From: JAUILA01 sp964563925
GTDB lineage: Bacteria > Bacteroidota > Bacteroidia > Cytophagales > Cyclobacteriaceae
Assembly: GCA_964563925.1 (NCBI GenBank)
Contig: CAZLZD010000062.1
Location: 1-22,728, forward strand
DNA: 22,728 nt
Reading direction: 5' to 3'
Shown: positions 15,525 to 22,728 of the stretch, in pieces
How the letters are laid out: every line of letters starts with the position of its first letter
Numbering within the stretch: the stretch's first letter is position 1
Notes under the pieces: generated by a model
What the model was told of the DNA's origin: nothing
What the model saw: only the letters and a program-made list of their open reading frames with translations
Database searches by the model: none
Translations under genes and position numbers: made by a program

Positions 15525-16606
15525 AAATTCTTCAAATCATACAAAAGCCACAGCGACGGGGTGCAGAGATCTTTGCCTGCCAGTTGTCAGAGGCCCTTCA
15601 GGAGGCAGGACACGAGGTGGATATTGTCTTCCTGTTTGACAATGAGATATTCGAACTGGATTTTTCACTGAACTTCATCCCCCTGGGTGGCAACCCGAAA
15701 AAAAGGTTTACGGATTTCGGCGCTTACCGCAGGCTGGCCCGGCTGATCAGCGATGGAGAATATGACGTTGTCCAGGCAAATGCCGGTGATACACTGAAAT
15801 ACGCCGCATTCTCCCGCTTCCTCTTCCGATGGTCAGCGCCGCTGGTATTTCGGAATGCCAATAAAATGAGTGCATTCATACGGGGGTCGGTGCACAAGCG
15901 ATTGAATCGCTGGCTGCTGGCACAATGCCGGTATTATATTTCGGTCAGTGAGAATTGCCGCCAGGACCTTATCGGGTTGTATGCGCCAGCTAATAACAGG
16001 TCTGAGACTATAACGATCGGTACCTTCCGGTTTGATGAGGTGACACCGGTGAAAAAAACTGATTTTCCGGTGCTTATAAACATTGGGAGCCTGGTCCCGG
16101 AGAAAAACCAGGTGTTTTTGCTGGATATACTGCAACAGCTGAGGAGTACGTATCCGACCGCCAGGCTGTGGATTTTCGGGGAGGGCCGGGAGCGAAAGCA
16201 CCTGGAGGAAAAGATTACGGCAAAGGGATTAGGTGAAAGTGTGACGCTGTGGGGCAACCGGCCGGATGTGATCTCCCATCTTAAGGCAGCTGATGTCATG
16301 GTGATGCCCTCTTTTATTGAGGGACTGCCGGGGGTCATCCTGGAGGCGATGAGTTGCCGGGTGCCGGTGATTGCCGCCCCGGTTGGCGGGATACCCGAAG
16401 TGGTCCGCGACGGCGAGACCGGGTATACCCCGGAGAATTATGATGCGGAACAGTATGCACAGACGATCGTGACTTGCCTGGAGAATGAAAAGCAACGGAA
16501 AGTACTGACCGAAGCGGCCTTCGCACAGACAGAGTCAACGTACCTGCTGCCGGTCATTGCACAGTCATTTTTAACCTGTTACCAGAAGATCATACGAAAT
16601 GGATAA
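15521..16606 (+). CDS. GT4 family glycosyltransferase
   Basis: 361 residues from a GTG start. The GTG overlaps the previous stop as GTGA and falls exactly at VKILQIIQKPQRRGAEIFA, where GT4 enzymes normally begin. An upstream ATG at 15500 would add seven residues with no family similarity, so I prefer GTG. The C-terminal domain starts near VLINIGSLVPEKNQ. The E-x7-E motif is E267 and E275 in FIEGLPGVILEAM, followed by APVGGIPEVV, which commonly binds the nucleotide-sugar phosphates. It should be a retaining sugar transferase in repeat-unit assembly. It overlaps the next gene by eight bases. Confidence 0.9.
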   Translation: MKILQIIQKPQRRGAEIFACQLSEALQEAGHEVDIVFLFDNEIFELDFSLNFIPLGGNPKKRFTDFGAYRRLARLISDGEYDVVQANAGDTLKYAAFSRFLFRWSAPLVFRNANKMSAFIRGSVHKRLNRWLLAQCRYYISVSENCRQDLIGLYAPANNRSETITIGTFRFDEVTPVKKTDFPVLINIGSLVPEKNQVFLLDILQQLRSTYPTARLWIFGEGRERKHLEEKITAKGLGESVTLWGNRPDVISHLKAADVMVMPSFIEGLPGVILEAMSCRVPVIAAPVGGIPEVVRDGETGYTPENYDAEQYAQTIVTCLENEKQRKVLTEAAFAQTESTYLLPVIAQSFLTCYQKIIRNG

Positions 16607-17720
16607 ACTTCGGGTATTACATATTATCAAATCCCTGGGCAGGGGCGGGGCGGAAACACTGCTTCCGGAGTCGCTTAAACTGCATGACCAGGACAAGTTT
16701 GAATTCCATTATATTTATTTCCTGCCCTGGAAAGATCAGATGGTGGAGGAGATACAGGAAGCAGGCGGCCGGGTAACCTGCCTGGAGGCTACGAATAATA
16801 TCCGCCTGATGATGCGCACCGGGGATGTGATTGCCTATTGCCGGGAGCACAGGATCGACCTTGTTCATTGCCACCTGCCCTGGGCGGGTTTTCTCGGACG
16901 CCGGGTTTTCCGCAAGACGGGCATTCCGGTGCTCTATACCGAGCATAACAAACAGGAGCGGTACCACCGGATTACCTACTACCTCAATAAGCTGACGTTT
17001 AACAGCCAGACAGCCGCGATCGCGGTTTCCGGGGATGTCCGTCAATCCATTCTCAAAAACATCAATCCTTCGATACCCGTGACCACGATCCTGAACGGGG
17101 TCAATACCGGATCGTACCAAAGGGATGTGCCAGCGGGACAAGATCTCAGGCGATCCCTGGAAATTCCGGAGGATGCCTTTGTGGTCGGGACGATTGCTGT
17201 ATTCCGGTTTCAGAAACGTCTGGTGGAGTGGCTGCAGGTATTTGCGGCAGCCAGGGAAAAACATCCGGGACTACACGGTATTATCGTGGGGGACGGCCCG
17301 CTGAAAGAGGAAATCCTGGCAGAACGTCAGCGGCTCGGACTGGATGAAGTTGTGCATATGGCCGGGTTGCAGACCGAGGTAAGGCCATATCTTTCCGCCA
17401 TGGATGTGTATATGATGACTTCGTCCTTTGAAGGGCTTCCCATAGCGTTGCTAGAGGCGATGAGCATGGAATGTGCGATCGTTTCGACTGCGGCTGGTGG
17501 GATTGGCGAGGTTATCCGGGATGGACGGGAAGGCCTGCTGACCACGGTGGATGAGTGGAAGGGCCTGGCAGCCAGCGTTGCTCAGCTGATTGATAATAAA
17601 ACGCTTAAGGAGGATTTGGCATTGGCAGCGCGAAGGCGGGTAAAGGAAGCCTTCAGCATGCAGCGCATGGTGGAAGACCTCGAACGAATCTATCGGGAAT
17701 ACGCTCCCGTGAACGCATAG
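16599..17720 (+). CDS. GT4 family glycosyltransferase
   Basis: A 373-residue GT-B enzyme. LRVLHIIKSLGRGGAETLL is the N-terminal strand and GG loop, and VHCHLPWAGFLGRRVF with YTEHNKQERY gives the acceptor-side histidines common in this group. The C-terminal domain carries GTIAVFRFQKRLVEWLQVF, the E-x7-E motif (E278 and E286, SFEGLPIALLEAM) and AAGGIGEVI. It starts eight bases before the previous stop. A 33-base gap separates it from the acyltransferase gene, one of the few breaks in the right block. Donor and acceptor are unknown. Confidence 0.9.
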   Translation: MDKLRVLHIIKSLGRGGAETLLPESLKLHDQDKFEFHYIYFLPWKDQMVEEIQEAGGRVTCLEATNNIRLMMRTGDVIAYCREHRIDLVHCHLPWAGFLGRRVFRKTGIPVLYTEHNKQERYHRITYYLNKLTFNSQTAAIAVSGDVRQSILKNINPSIPVTTILNGVNTGSYQRDVPAGQDLRRSLEIPEDAFVVGTIAVFRFQKRLVEWLQVFAAAREKHPGLHGIIVGDGPLKEEILAERQRLGLDEVVHMAGLQTEVRPYLSAMDVYMMTSSFEGLPIALLEAMSMECAIVSTAAGGIGEVIRDGREGLLTTVDEWKGLAASVAQLIDNKTLKEDLALAARRRVKEAFSMQRMVEDLERIYREYAPVNA

Positions 17721-17753
17721 GATTACGTATATTCGTGGTTTGAAGTTAAATCC

Positions 17754-18746
17754 ATGGAGATCCGTAAAGCGAACAAGGATGACATTCCGGCCATACTTTC
17801 CTGTCTGAAGCGCAGCCTGGGAGAGGTTTCCTCTCCAAAGACAATCGCCTACTGGAACTGGAAACACATTGACAATCCGTTCGGGGAGTCGCCTGTACTG
17901 GTAGCGACCGACCAGGGTAAGATCGTAGGGGTTCGCGCCTTTATGCGTTGGAAATGGAGATGGAAGGGAAAGAATTACAGCGCCCTGCGGGCAGTGGATA
18001 CCGCCACCGATCCGGATTACCAGGGCAGGGGGATTTTCAAAAAACTTACGCTTTCGCTGGTCGAGACCTGCAGCCAGGAAGGGGATGACTTTATTTTCAA
18101 TACTCCCAACACACAAAGCAAGCCGGGATACCTGAAGATGGGATGGTCGGAGGTGGGCAAGTTGCCTGTCCGGCTGAAACTGGCCCGTCCGTTTTCCATG
18201 GTACGGCATTACCTGGGAAAAGAGACCGTGCTGCCTGAGGTGGACCCTGTCATGCCCATTTACAACCTGAAGACCGCAATGAAGAATTTTGATGATTCCA
18301 TTGCCAGGTATCCGAGGCCAAGCGGCCTGTTCACTCCCAAGAACAAGGACTACCTTACCTGGCGATATGTGAATTGCCCCATTCTTCATTACTATGGCTA
18401 CCTGGAAGGAGAGGGGGACCAGCAGGTATTGATCGTATTCTACCCGAAGAAGCAAAGAATGGGTGTGGAGTTGCGTATATGTGAGATCCAGGCCAATAAC
18501 CCGATGGCTATGGACCAGCTCAAAAGGGCGGTCCGGATGATTGGTCACCGGTTTAAACCGGATTACTGGTCGGTGGCAAACCTGGGGGACTCGGTACTGA
18601 CCGATGGGATTAGAAGTGCCGGGTTCGGGAAGGCGCGTAAGGTAGGACCGGTAGTTACGTTGCGGCCGTTACACGATCATATTCCGGAAGACTGGTTTGA
18701 TATCAGTCCGTGGGACGCTACCTTAGGTGATCTTGAATTATTCTGA
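17754..18746 (+). CDS. GNAT family acyltransferase with a second, degenerate GNAT-like half
   Basis: 330 residues. The first half has the acyl-CoA pyrophosphate loop DPDYQGRGIFKKL (Y89 to G93 region) and ends its fold near GYLKMGW, a normal GNAT ending. The second half seems to repeat the layout without a clear CoA loop: YWNWKHIDNP at 33-42 is echoed by YLTWRYVNCP from 200, and GFGKARKVGPV near the end resembles the closing strand of a GNAT. The likely role is acetylation, or another acyl transfer, of an amino group on a sugar or sugar nucleotide for the polymer. The start is the ATG 33 bases after the preceding stop, with no Shine-Dalgarno sequence. The stop TGA and next ATG share one base (TGATG). 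Confidence 0.8.
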   Translation: MEIRKANKDDIPAILSCLKRSLGEVSSPKTIAYWNWKHIDNPFGESPVLVATDQGKIVGVRAFMRWKWRWKGKNYSALRAVDTATDPDYQGRGIFKKLTLSLVETCSQEGDDFIFNTPNTQSKPGYLKMGWSEVGKLPVRLKLARPFSMVRHYLGKETVLPEVDPVMPIYNLKTAMKNFDDSIARYPRPSGLFTPKNKDYLTWRYVNCPILHYYGYLEGEGDQQVLIVFYPKKQRMGVELRICEIQANNPMAMDQLKRAVRMIGHRFKPDYWSVANLGDSVLTDGIRSAGFGKARKVGPVVTLRPLHDHIPEDWFDISPWDATLGDLELF

Positions 18747-19963
18747 TGGGGGGAGGAATACTCATATTGCTGCTGACCGGCGTGATTTCATTCGGGCTGA
18801 TTGCCCAAATGGATAAGAAATACGCCTATTTTGATGGCACATTTATGAAGAAGGTGTATTTCATGCATCTTTTCATGAGTATCGTTTATTATATCTACGC
18901 CGTCTTTAATCCCTCCGATTCCAAGTATTATTACCTCAAAATCCTTGAGGACCACCGCGGTCCCACCTGGGCAGATTTTTACGGGACCAGTACCACGTTC
19001 ATTGAGTGGTTTGGTTATCCCTTTGTGCGTTTTGCGGGCTTTAGCTACGAAGGCATGATGGCCATGTTCTCCTTTTTTGGATTCGTGGGCTTTGTGTACT
19101 TCTATCTTTTTTTCCGGGAGAATATCCGTTTCAAACACAAGCTGTTCAATGTGAACCTGGTGCAGCTGATCTTTCTGCTGCCTAATCTGCACTTCTGGAG
19201 TGCCTCATTCGGGAAGGGGGCCATTATTATGATGGGGATCGGCATGTTCATGTTCGCGCTGACACGGCCGAATCAGCGGATAATCCTGCTGGTGGTAGGC
19301 GGACTCATCATCTACCACGTCAGGCCTCACATTATGTTTGTGATGCTCGCCTCGGCGCTGATCGGGTTTACCTTTTCCTCGAAGGGGATCAGTCTGCCGG
19401 TACGCCTGGGCATGATCCTGATCGGGGCGGTGAGTTTTGCCTTCATTTACCAGGATGTGCTTAATATGGTGGGGATTGACCAGGGGGAGGAGCTAAACCA
19501 GGGACTTGACCTGACCCACCGCGCACAGGAGCTGACCAAGGCGACCTCCGGGGTGGATATCACCAATTACAGTCTTCCGTTGCAGTTATTTACCTTTCTT
19601 TACCGGCCCCTGTTTGTGGATGCGCCTGGTGCCCTGGGCCTGTTTGTATCCATTGAGAACCTTTTTTACCTGCTGATCTCATTCAGGATCCTGAACCTGA
19701 AGGGATTCAGGTTTTTAGTTTCCGGGAATTTCCTCGTGAAGACCTCATTTTTCAGCTTTATCACAATTTCCATTGCCCTGGCCCAGATTTCAGGCAACCT
19801 GGGAATTGCCATCCGGCAGAAGAGCCAGGTGATGCTGCTGTTCCTTTTTGTGATTGTGGCCTTCCTTGATCAGCAGAAAATGCAGGACTATCTTGCTTTT
19901 CGCAGGCGAAAGAAGCAGCGGGAACGCCGTCAGCGCCTTGCGGAGGAAGTGGGAACCGGTTGA
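18746..19963 (+). CDS. Wzy-like O-antigen/polysaccharide polymerase (membrane protein)
   Basis: 405 residues with about ten hydrophobic segments, for example ILILLLTGVISFGLI near the start, MMAMFSFFGFVGFVYFYLF, GAIIMMGIGMFMFAL and LLVVGGLIIYHV. A hydrophilic loop of some 45 residues (around DQGEELNQGLDLTHRAQELT) interrupts the later segments, and the protein ends in a very basic tail (FRRRKKQRERRQR). This pattern, with a flippase in the same operon and no other polymerase candidate, points to Wzy, which joins repeat units on the outer face of the inner membrane. Wzy proteins have little conserved sequence, so the call rests mainly on topology and context. The ATG overlaps the preceding stop by one base. 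Confidence 0.75.
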   Translation: MGGGILILLLTGVISFGLIAQMDKKYAYFDGTFMKKVYFMHLFMSIVYYIYAVFNPSDSKYYYLKILEDHRGPTWADFYGTSTTFIEWFGYPFVRFAGFSYEGMMAMFSFFGFVGFVYFYLFFRENIRFKHKLFNVNLVQLIFLLPNLHFWSASFGKGAIIMMGIGMFMFALTRPNQRIILLVVGGLIIYHVRPHIMFVMLASALIGFTFSSKGISLPVRLGMILIGAVSFAFIYQDVLNMVGIDQGEELNQGLDLTHRAQELTKATSGVDITNYSLPLQLFTFLYRPLFVDAPGALGLFVSIENLFYLLISFRILNLKGFRFLVSGNFLVKTSFFSFITISIALAQISGNLGIAIRQKSQVMLLFLFVIVAFLDQQKMQDYLAFRRRKKQRERRQRLAEEVGTG

Positions 19964-19968
19964 TTGTT

Positions 19969-19976
19969 TATCTTTG
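19969..19976 (+). promoter_or_regulatory. Candidate Bacteroidota -7 promoter box (TAnnTTTG)
   Basis: TATCTTTG matches the TAnnTTTG consensus exactly and lies six bases before the ATG of the deacetylase gene, in the short gap after the Wzy-like gene. Transcription would then start at or next to the ATG, giving a leaderless or nearly leaderless message. I see no TTG -33 element at the expected distance, so this is a candidate only. It could make the last three genes partly independent of the upstream operon. Confidence 0.4.
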
Positions 19977-19981
19977 CCCTT

Positions 19982-20968
19982 ATGTCGTCGCGCTTCATCA
20001 TATCCCTTGACTTTGAACTCCACTGGGGTGGCAGTGAAAAATGGGACCTGGAACCACGAAAACACTATTTCCAGCGTACCCGCCAGGCCATTCCAAAAAT
20101 GCTTCGCCTTTTCGGAGAATACGATGTACATGTCACCTGGGCCACGGTCGGATTCCTGTTTCACGCCACCCGGGAAGACCTGCTGGTCTCCATGCCTGAA
20201 AAACTTCCGACGTACAATGCGCCTATTGCTGCGTATGATTATATCCGCAACCCGGGGATCGGGGATGACGAGGCCTCCGATCCGTTCCATTTTGCGCCAT
20301 CCCTCATCCGGCTAATCCTGAACACACCCGGACAGGAACTGGCATCACACAGCTACAGTCATTATTACTGCAACGAAAGTGGCCAAACGCCCGAACAGTT
20401 TCTGGCAGATCTCCAGGCAGCGCAGCGGGTGGCACAAAAGAACTTTGGGGTCACCCTCAAATCACTGGTCTTCCCCCGTAATCAATTCAACGAGGAATAC
20501 CTTGCAGTATGCCGCGAAGCAGGGATTACCTCGGTCCGTTCCAATCCCAGGGACTGGTTCTGGCATATTGACAGCACCCAGTCCGAGTCACGCTGGAAAC
20601 GGCTGGTACGCGGTGCCGATGCCTTCCTGCCCATTGGCAAACGAAGCAGCTTTCGTGTGGATGACCTGCCGGAATCCAATCCGCTCCTGATCCCTGCCAG
20701 CCGCCTGCTTCGTCCGTTTACTCCCAAAGAAGCCCGCCTCAATGACTGGAAACTGAAACGGATTTTTAATGAAATGGAAGCAGCAGCCAAAACAGGCGAG
20801 GTCTACCACCTCTGGTGGCATCCGCATAACTTCGGGAATGAAACCGAACAAAACCTGGCTGACCTGCGGAAGATTCTCCAGCATTACCAGACACTCCGCG
20901 ACCAATACGGAATGCAAAGCCAGACTATGGCGGAATTCACCGAATCCTTGATCCATGAGCAAGCCTAA
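19982..20968 (+). CDS. Polysaccharide deacetylase-like (NodB/CE4 homology) protein
   Basis: 328 residues. SLDFELHWGG near the start supplies D10 and E12 in the place of the usual TFDDG motif. SHSYSH (H123 and H127) matches the second NodB metal motif HSxSH, and FPRNQFNEEYL (164 onward) stands at the third motif. An Asp-His-His metal site is thus intact, while the second Asp of motif 1 is missing. This variant occurs in divergent CE4 proteins of polysaccharide loci. It has no signal peptide, so it would act in the cytoplasm, perhaps on the lipid-linked sugar. I start it at ATG 19982, because similarity begins at RFIISLDFE. An in-frame TTG at 19964 would add six residues and cover the promoter-like box. 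It overlaps the next gene by 14 bases. Confidence 0.82.
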   Translation: MSSRFIISLDFELHWGGSEKWDLEPRKHYFQRTRQAIPKMLRLFGEYDVHVTWATVGFLFHATREDLLVSMPEKLPTYNAPIAAYDYIRNPGIGDDEASDPFHFAPSLIRLILNTPGQELASHSYSHYYCNESGQTPEQFLADLQAAQRVAQKNFGVTLKSLVFPRNQFNEEYLAVCREAGITSVRSNPRDWFWHIDSTQSESRWKRLVRGADAFLPIGKRSSFRVDDLPESNPLLIPASRLLRPFTPKEARLNDWKLKRIFNEMEAAAKTGEVYHLWWHPHNFGNETEQNLADLRKILQHYQTLRDQYGMQSQTMAEFTESLIHEQA

Positions 20969-22109
20969 ACTGGTCCGGATCACCACCGTGCCCATTTCCC
21001 TGAACCTGCTCATCCGCGGACAGATGAAATACATGAAGGAACATGGGTTTGAGGTGTATACTGCGAGTTCGGACGGACCGGAAATCCCCGAACTTACAGA
21101 GCGGGAAGGGGTTCCCCATAAAGCCTTTTCCCTGACCCGGAAGATCACCCCGGTTACAGACACCGGGACGCTTTATGCCATGACCCGGTGGTTCCGTGAT
21201 CTGAAACCTGACATCGTGCATTCGCATACCCCAAAAGCCGGGCTGCTGGCCATGATGGCCGCCCGCATGGCTGGCGTACCGCACCGCCTCCACACGGTTG
21301 CCGGGATGCCGCTGATGGAAAGTACCGGCGCCAAACGTAAAATCCTCGAGCGGGCCGAAGCACTTACCTATGCGTGTGCCACCCGGGTGTATCCCAATTC
21401 GAATAACCTGAAAGCGTTTATCGAGGACAACTTCAGTGTGGCGGCGGACAAAATCAAGGTGATAGGTGCAGGAAGTTCCAATGGTATTGACACGGCCCAT
21501 TTTGAACGTACCGAAATAATTGAAAATGAAGCGGCGGATGTCCGCCGGAGATATCAGATTGCAAAGGATGACCTGGTATTTGGGTTTGTCGGACGTATTG
21601 TGCGCGACAAAGGGATCAATGAACTGGTGCAGGCATTTACAGGCGTACTGGAGAAAGAACCGCACGCCTGGCTGTTCCTGGTAGGACCGTTTGAGGACCA
21701 TCTCGACCCGGTTTCCGAAGAAACCAGGGAGCGGATCAGGACAAATCCGCGGATCGTCACCACCGGGTTTCAGAAGGATATCCGGCCTTTCCTGGCAGCC
21801 TGTGATGTCTTTGTGTTTCCTTCCTACCGGGAGGGCTTCCCAAACGTGGTGTTGCAGGCGGCTTGCATGGAACTGCCATGTATTGTCTCGGATATTAACG
21901 GGTGCAATGAGATTATTACGGATGGCGAAAGCGGAAAAATTGTACCGGCCAAGGATTCTGTTGCGTTGGCGCTGGCCATGGAAGAACTGGCTGTCAATGC
22001 CAATCTCCGGTGCCGCCTGGCCGGCAAGGCACACAGCGAGGTGGTGAGGAAGTATGAACAGTCTGTTCTTTGGGAAAAGCTTCGAAAAGAATATCTTTCC
22101 CTGCTGTAA
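20955..22109 (+). CDS. GT4 family glycosyltransferase (PglA/WbpH-like)
   Basis: A 384-residue GT-B enzyme. KLVRITTVPISLNLLIRGQM opens the N-terminal domain, and IVHSHTPKAGLLAMMAARMAG is a segment typical of GT4 enzymes encoded beside PglC-type transferases. GFVGRIVRDKGINELV begins the nucleotide-sugar domain. The E-x7-E motif reads REGFPNVVLQA, so E293 is kept but Gln301 replaces the second Glu; I believe this is a subfamily trait, since the rest of the motif and DINGCNEII are well formed. Its position directly before the priming enzyme suggests it adds the second sugar to undecaprenyl-diphospho-sugar. The stop TAA overlaps the next ATG (TAATG). Confidence 0.9.
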   Translation: MSKPKLVRITTVPISLNLLIRGQMKYMKEHGFEVYTASSDGPEIPELTEREGVPHKAFSLTRKITPVTDTGTLYAMTRWFRDLKPDIVHSHTPKAGLLAMMAARMAGVPHRLHTVAGMPLMESTGAKRKILERAEALTYACATRVYPNSNNLKAFIEDNFSVAADKIKVIGAGSSNGIDTAHFERTEIIENEAADVRRRYQIAKDDLVFGFVGRIVRDKGINELVQAFTGVLEKEPHAWLFLVGPFEDHLDPVSEETRERIRTNPRIVTTGFQKDIRPFLAACDVFVFPSYREGFPNVVLQAACMELPCIVSDINGCNEIITDGESGKIVPAKDSVALALAMEELAVNANLRCRLAGKAHSEVVRKYEQSVLWEKLRKEYLSLL

Positions 22110-22714
22110 TGTACCGAAACGTTTTTAAGCCTCTAGCCGATTTTGTGACAGCCCTGGTTGCGCTGCTCCTCCTGTTACCGGTGTGGATACTCGTGATGGT
22201 GTTGCTTCTGTTTGCCAACCGGGGAAAGCCGTTTTTTATACAGCCAAGACCGGGCAGGCACGGGAAAATCTTTCATGTGATCAAATTCAGGACTATGACG
22301 GATGAACGGGACGATAAGGGACACCTGCTCCCCGATGAGGAGCGGCTTACCCTGGTGGGAAATATTGTCCGTAAAACCTCCCTGGATGAGATACCGCAAT
22401 TGTTTAATGTCCTGAAGGGGGACATGTCCTTTGTAGGGCCGCGCCCCCTGCTTACCGAATACCTTCCATTGTATAATGAAGTCCAGGCACGCCGGCATGA
22501 GGTGAAACCGGGCATCACCGGATGGGCACAGGTGAACGGGCGAAATACCGTGGCCTGGCCGGAACGTTTTGCGATGGATGTGTACTATGTGGATAACCAG
22601 TCCTTCCTGTTTGACCTGAGAATCCTGCTTTTGACCGTTGTCAAGGTATTTAAAAGTGAAGGTATCAGCAGCGGAACATCGGCCACCATGGAGAAGTTCA
22701 GGGGGAATGAATAA
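22109..22714 (+). CDS. PglC-type phosphoglycosyl transferase (bacterial sugar transferase), initiating enzyme
   Basis: 201 residues, the size of the minimal monotopic phosphoglycosyl transferases such as PglC, without the extra membrane domain of WcaJ or WbaP. One hydrophobic segment lies at about 13-35 and contains Pro24, where PglC has its helix-breaking proline. FIQPRPGRHGKIF, KFRTM (59-63), DEIPQL (93-98, with the catalytic-type Asp-Glu pair), SFVGPRPLL (107 onward) and PGITGWAQVNGRN follow in family order. It should transfer a sugar phosphate from a UDP-sugar to undecaprenyl phosphate, starting repeat-unit synthesis. I start at 22109, where the ATG overlaps the GT4 stop. The longer open frame to 22070 only adds a shadow of that gene. 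The last 14 bases of the window show nothing more. Confidence 0.93.
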   Translation: MYRNVFKPLADFVTALVALLLLLPVWILVMVLLLFANRGKPFFIQPRPGRHGKIFHVIKFRTMTDERDDKGHLLPDEERLTLVGNIVRKTSLDEIPQLFNVLKGDMSFVGPRPLLTEYLPLYNEVQARRHEVKPGITGWAQVNGRNTVAWPERFAMDVYYVDNQSFLFDLRILLLTVVKVFKSEGISSGTSATMEKFRGNE

Positions 22715-22728
22715 CGGTCCCGCCAACC

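Noticed and set aside
17728..17735. TATATTCG before the GNAT gene as a possible -7 box
   Set aside because: It differs from TAnnTTTG at a conserved T and has no -33 element, so it is not convincing.
17451..18548. Minus-strand open frame (365 codons) spanning the end of a GT4 and most of the GNAT gene
   Set aside because: It crosses two supported + strand genes and has no motif of its own, so it is a shadow.
20937..22034. Long minus-strand open frame (365 codons) opposite the last GT4 gene
   Set aside because: It mirrors a well-supported GT4 gene codon for codon, has no recognisable domain and no regulatory sequence.
1..22728. tRNA, rRNA, CRISPR arrays, insertion sequences, transposases or integrases
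   Set aside because: Looked for on both strands by eye and none seen. The locus is densely coding, and the only non-coding stretch above 35 bases is the spacer at 5681-5800.

Overview
The window is one long block of surface-polysaccharide (O-antigen, capsule or exopolysaccharide) biosynthesis genes. All 19 genes I can support lie on the + strand, most overlapping or separated by only a few bases, so it reads as one or two operons. The gene starts outside the overlaps show no clear Shine-Dalgarno sequence, and one start is preceded by a TAnnTTTG box (19969-19976). Both traits suggest Bacteroidota, but no marker gene is present and I cannot name a genus. Three predicted sulfotransferases suggest a sulfated polymer, which would fit a marine or saline habitat (inference).

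Layout. 2-5680 is a lower-GC block: the end of an unrecognised gene, a double glycosyltransferase fusion of 847 residues, a sulfotransferase, a GT4 and a GT2. A 120-base spacer (5681-5800) follows and holds an AT-rich remnant resembling the 3' end of the second GT2 downstream. From 5801 the DNA is visibly GC-richer. There, two GT2 genes lead into a tightly coupled set (7712-12304): a DRE-TIM pyruvate-aldolase-like enzyme with an extra C-terminal domain, a double-headed CMP-sugar synthetase-like protein, a sulfotransferase and a HAD phosphatase. Next come a Wzx-type flippase, a third sulfotransferase-like gene, three GT4 genes, a two-part GNAT acyltransferase and a Wzy-like membrane protein. 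The window ends with a NodB-like deacetylase, a GT4 and a PglC-type phosphoglycosyl transferase.

How they work together (inference from families). The phosphoglycosyl transferase primes undecaprenyl phosphate, the GT2 and GT4 enzymes extend the repeat unit, sulfotransferases, GNAT and deacetylase decorate it, Wzx flips it and Wzy polymerises it. Export and chain-length genes (Wza, Wzc) and ordinary NDP-sugar synthesis genes are not in the window.

The most interesting part is 7712-12304. An aldolase that could build a 4-hydroxy-2-oxo acid, a phosphatase and a tandem cytidylyltransferase together suggest a route to a CMP-activated 2-keto sugar acid, without the usual PEP-dependent NeuB or KdsA synthase in view. 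This is a hypothesis. The chemistry cannot be fixed from sequence alone.
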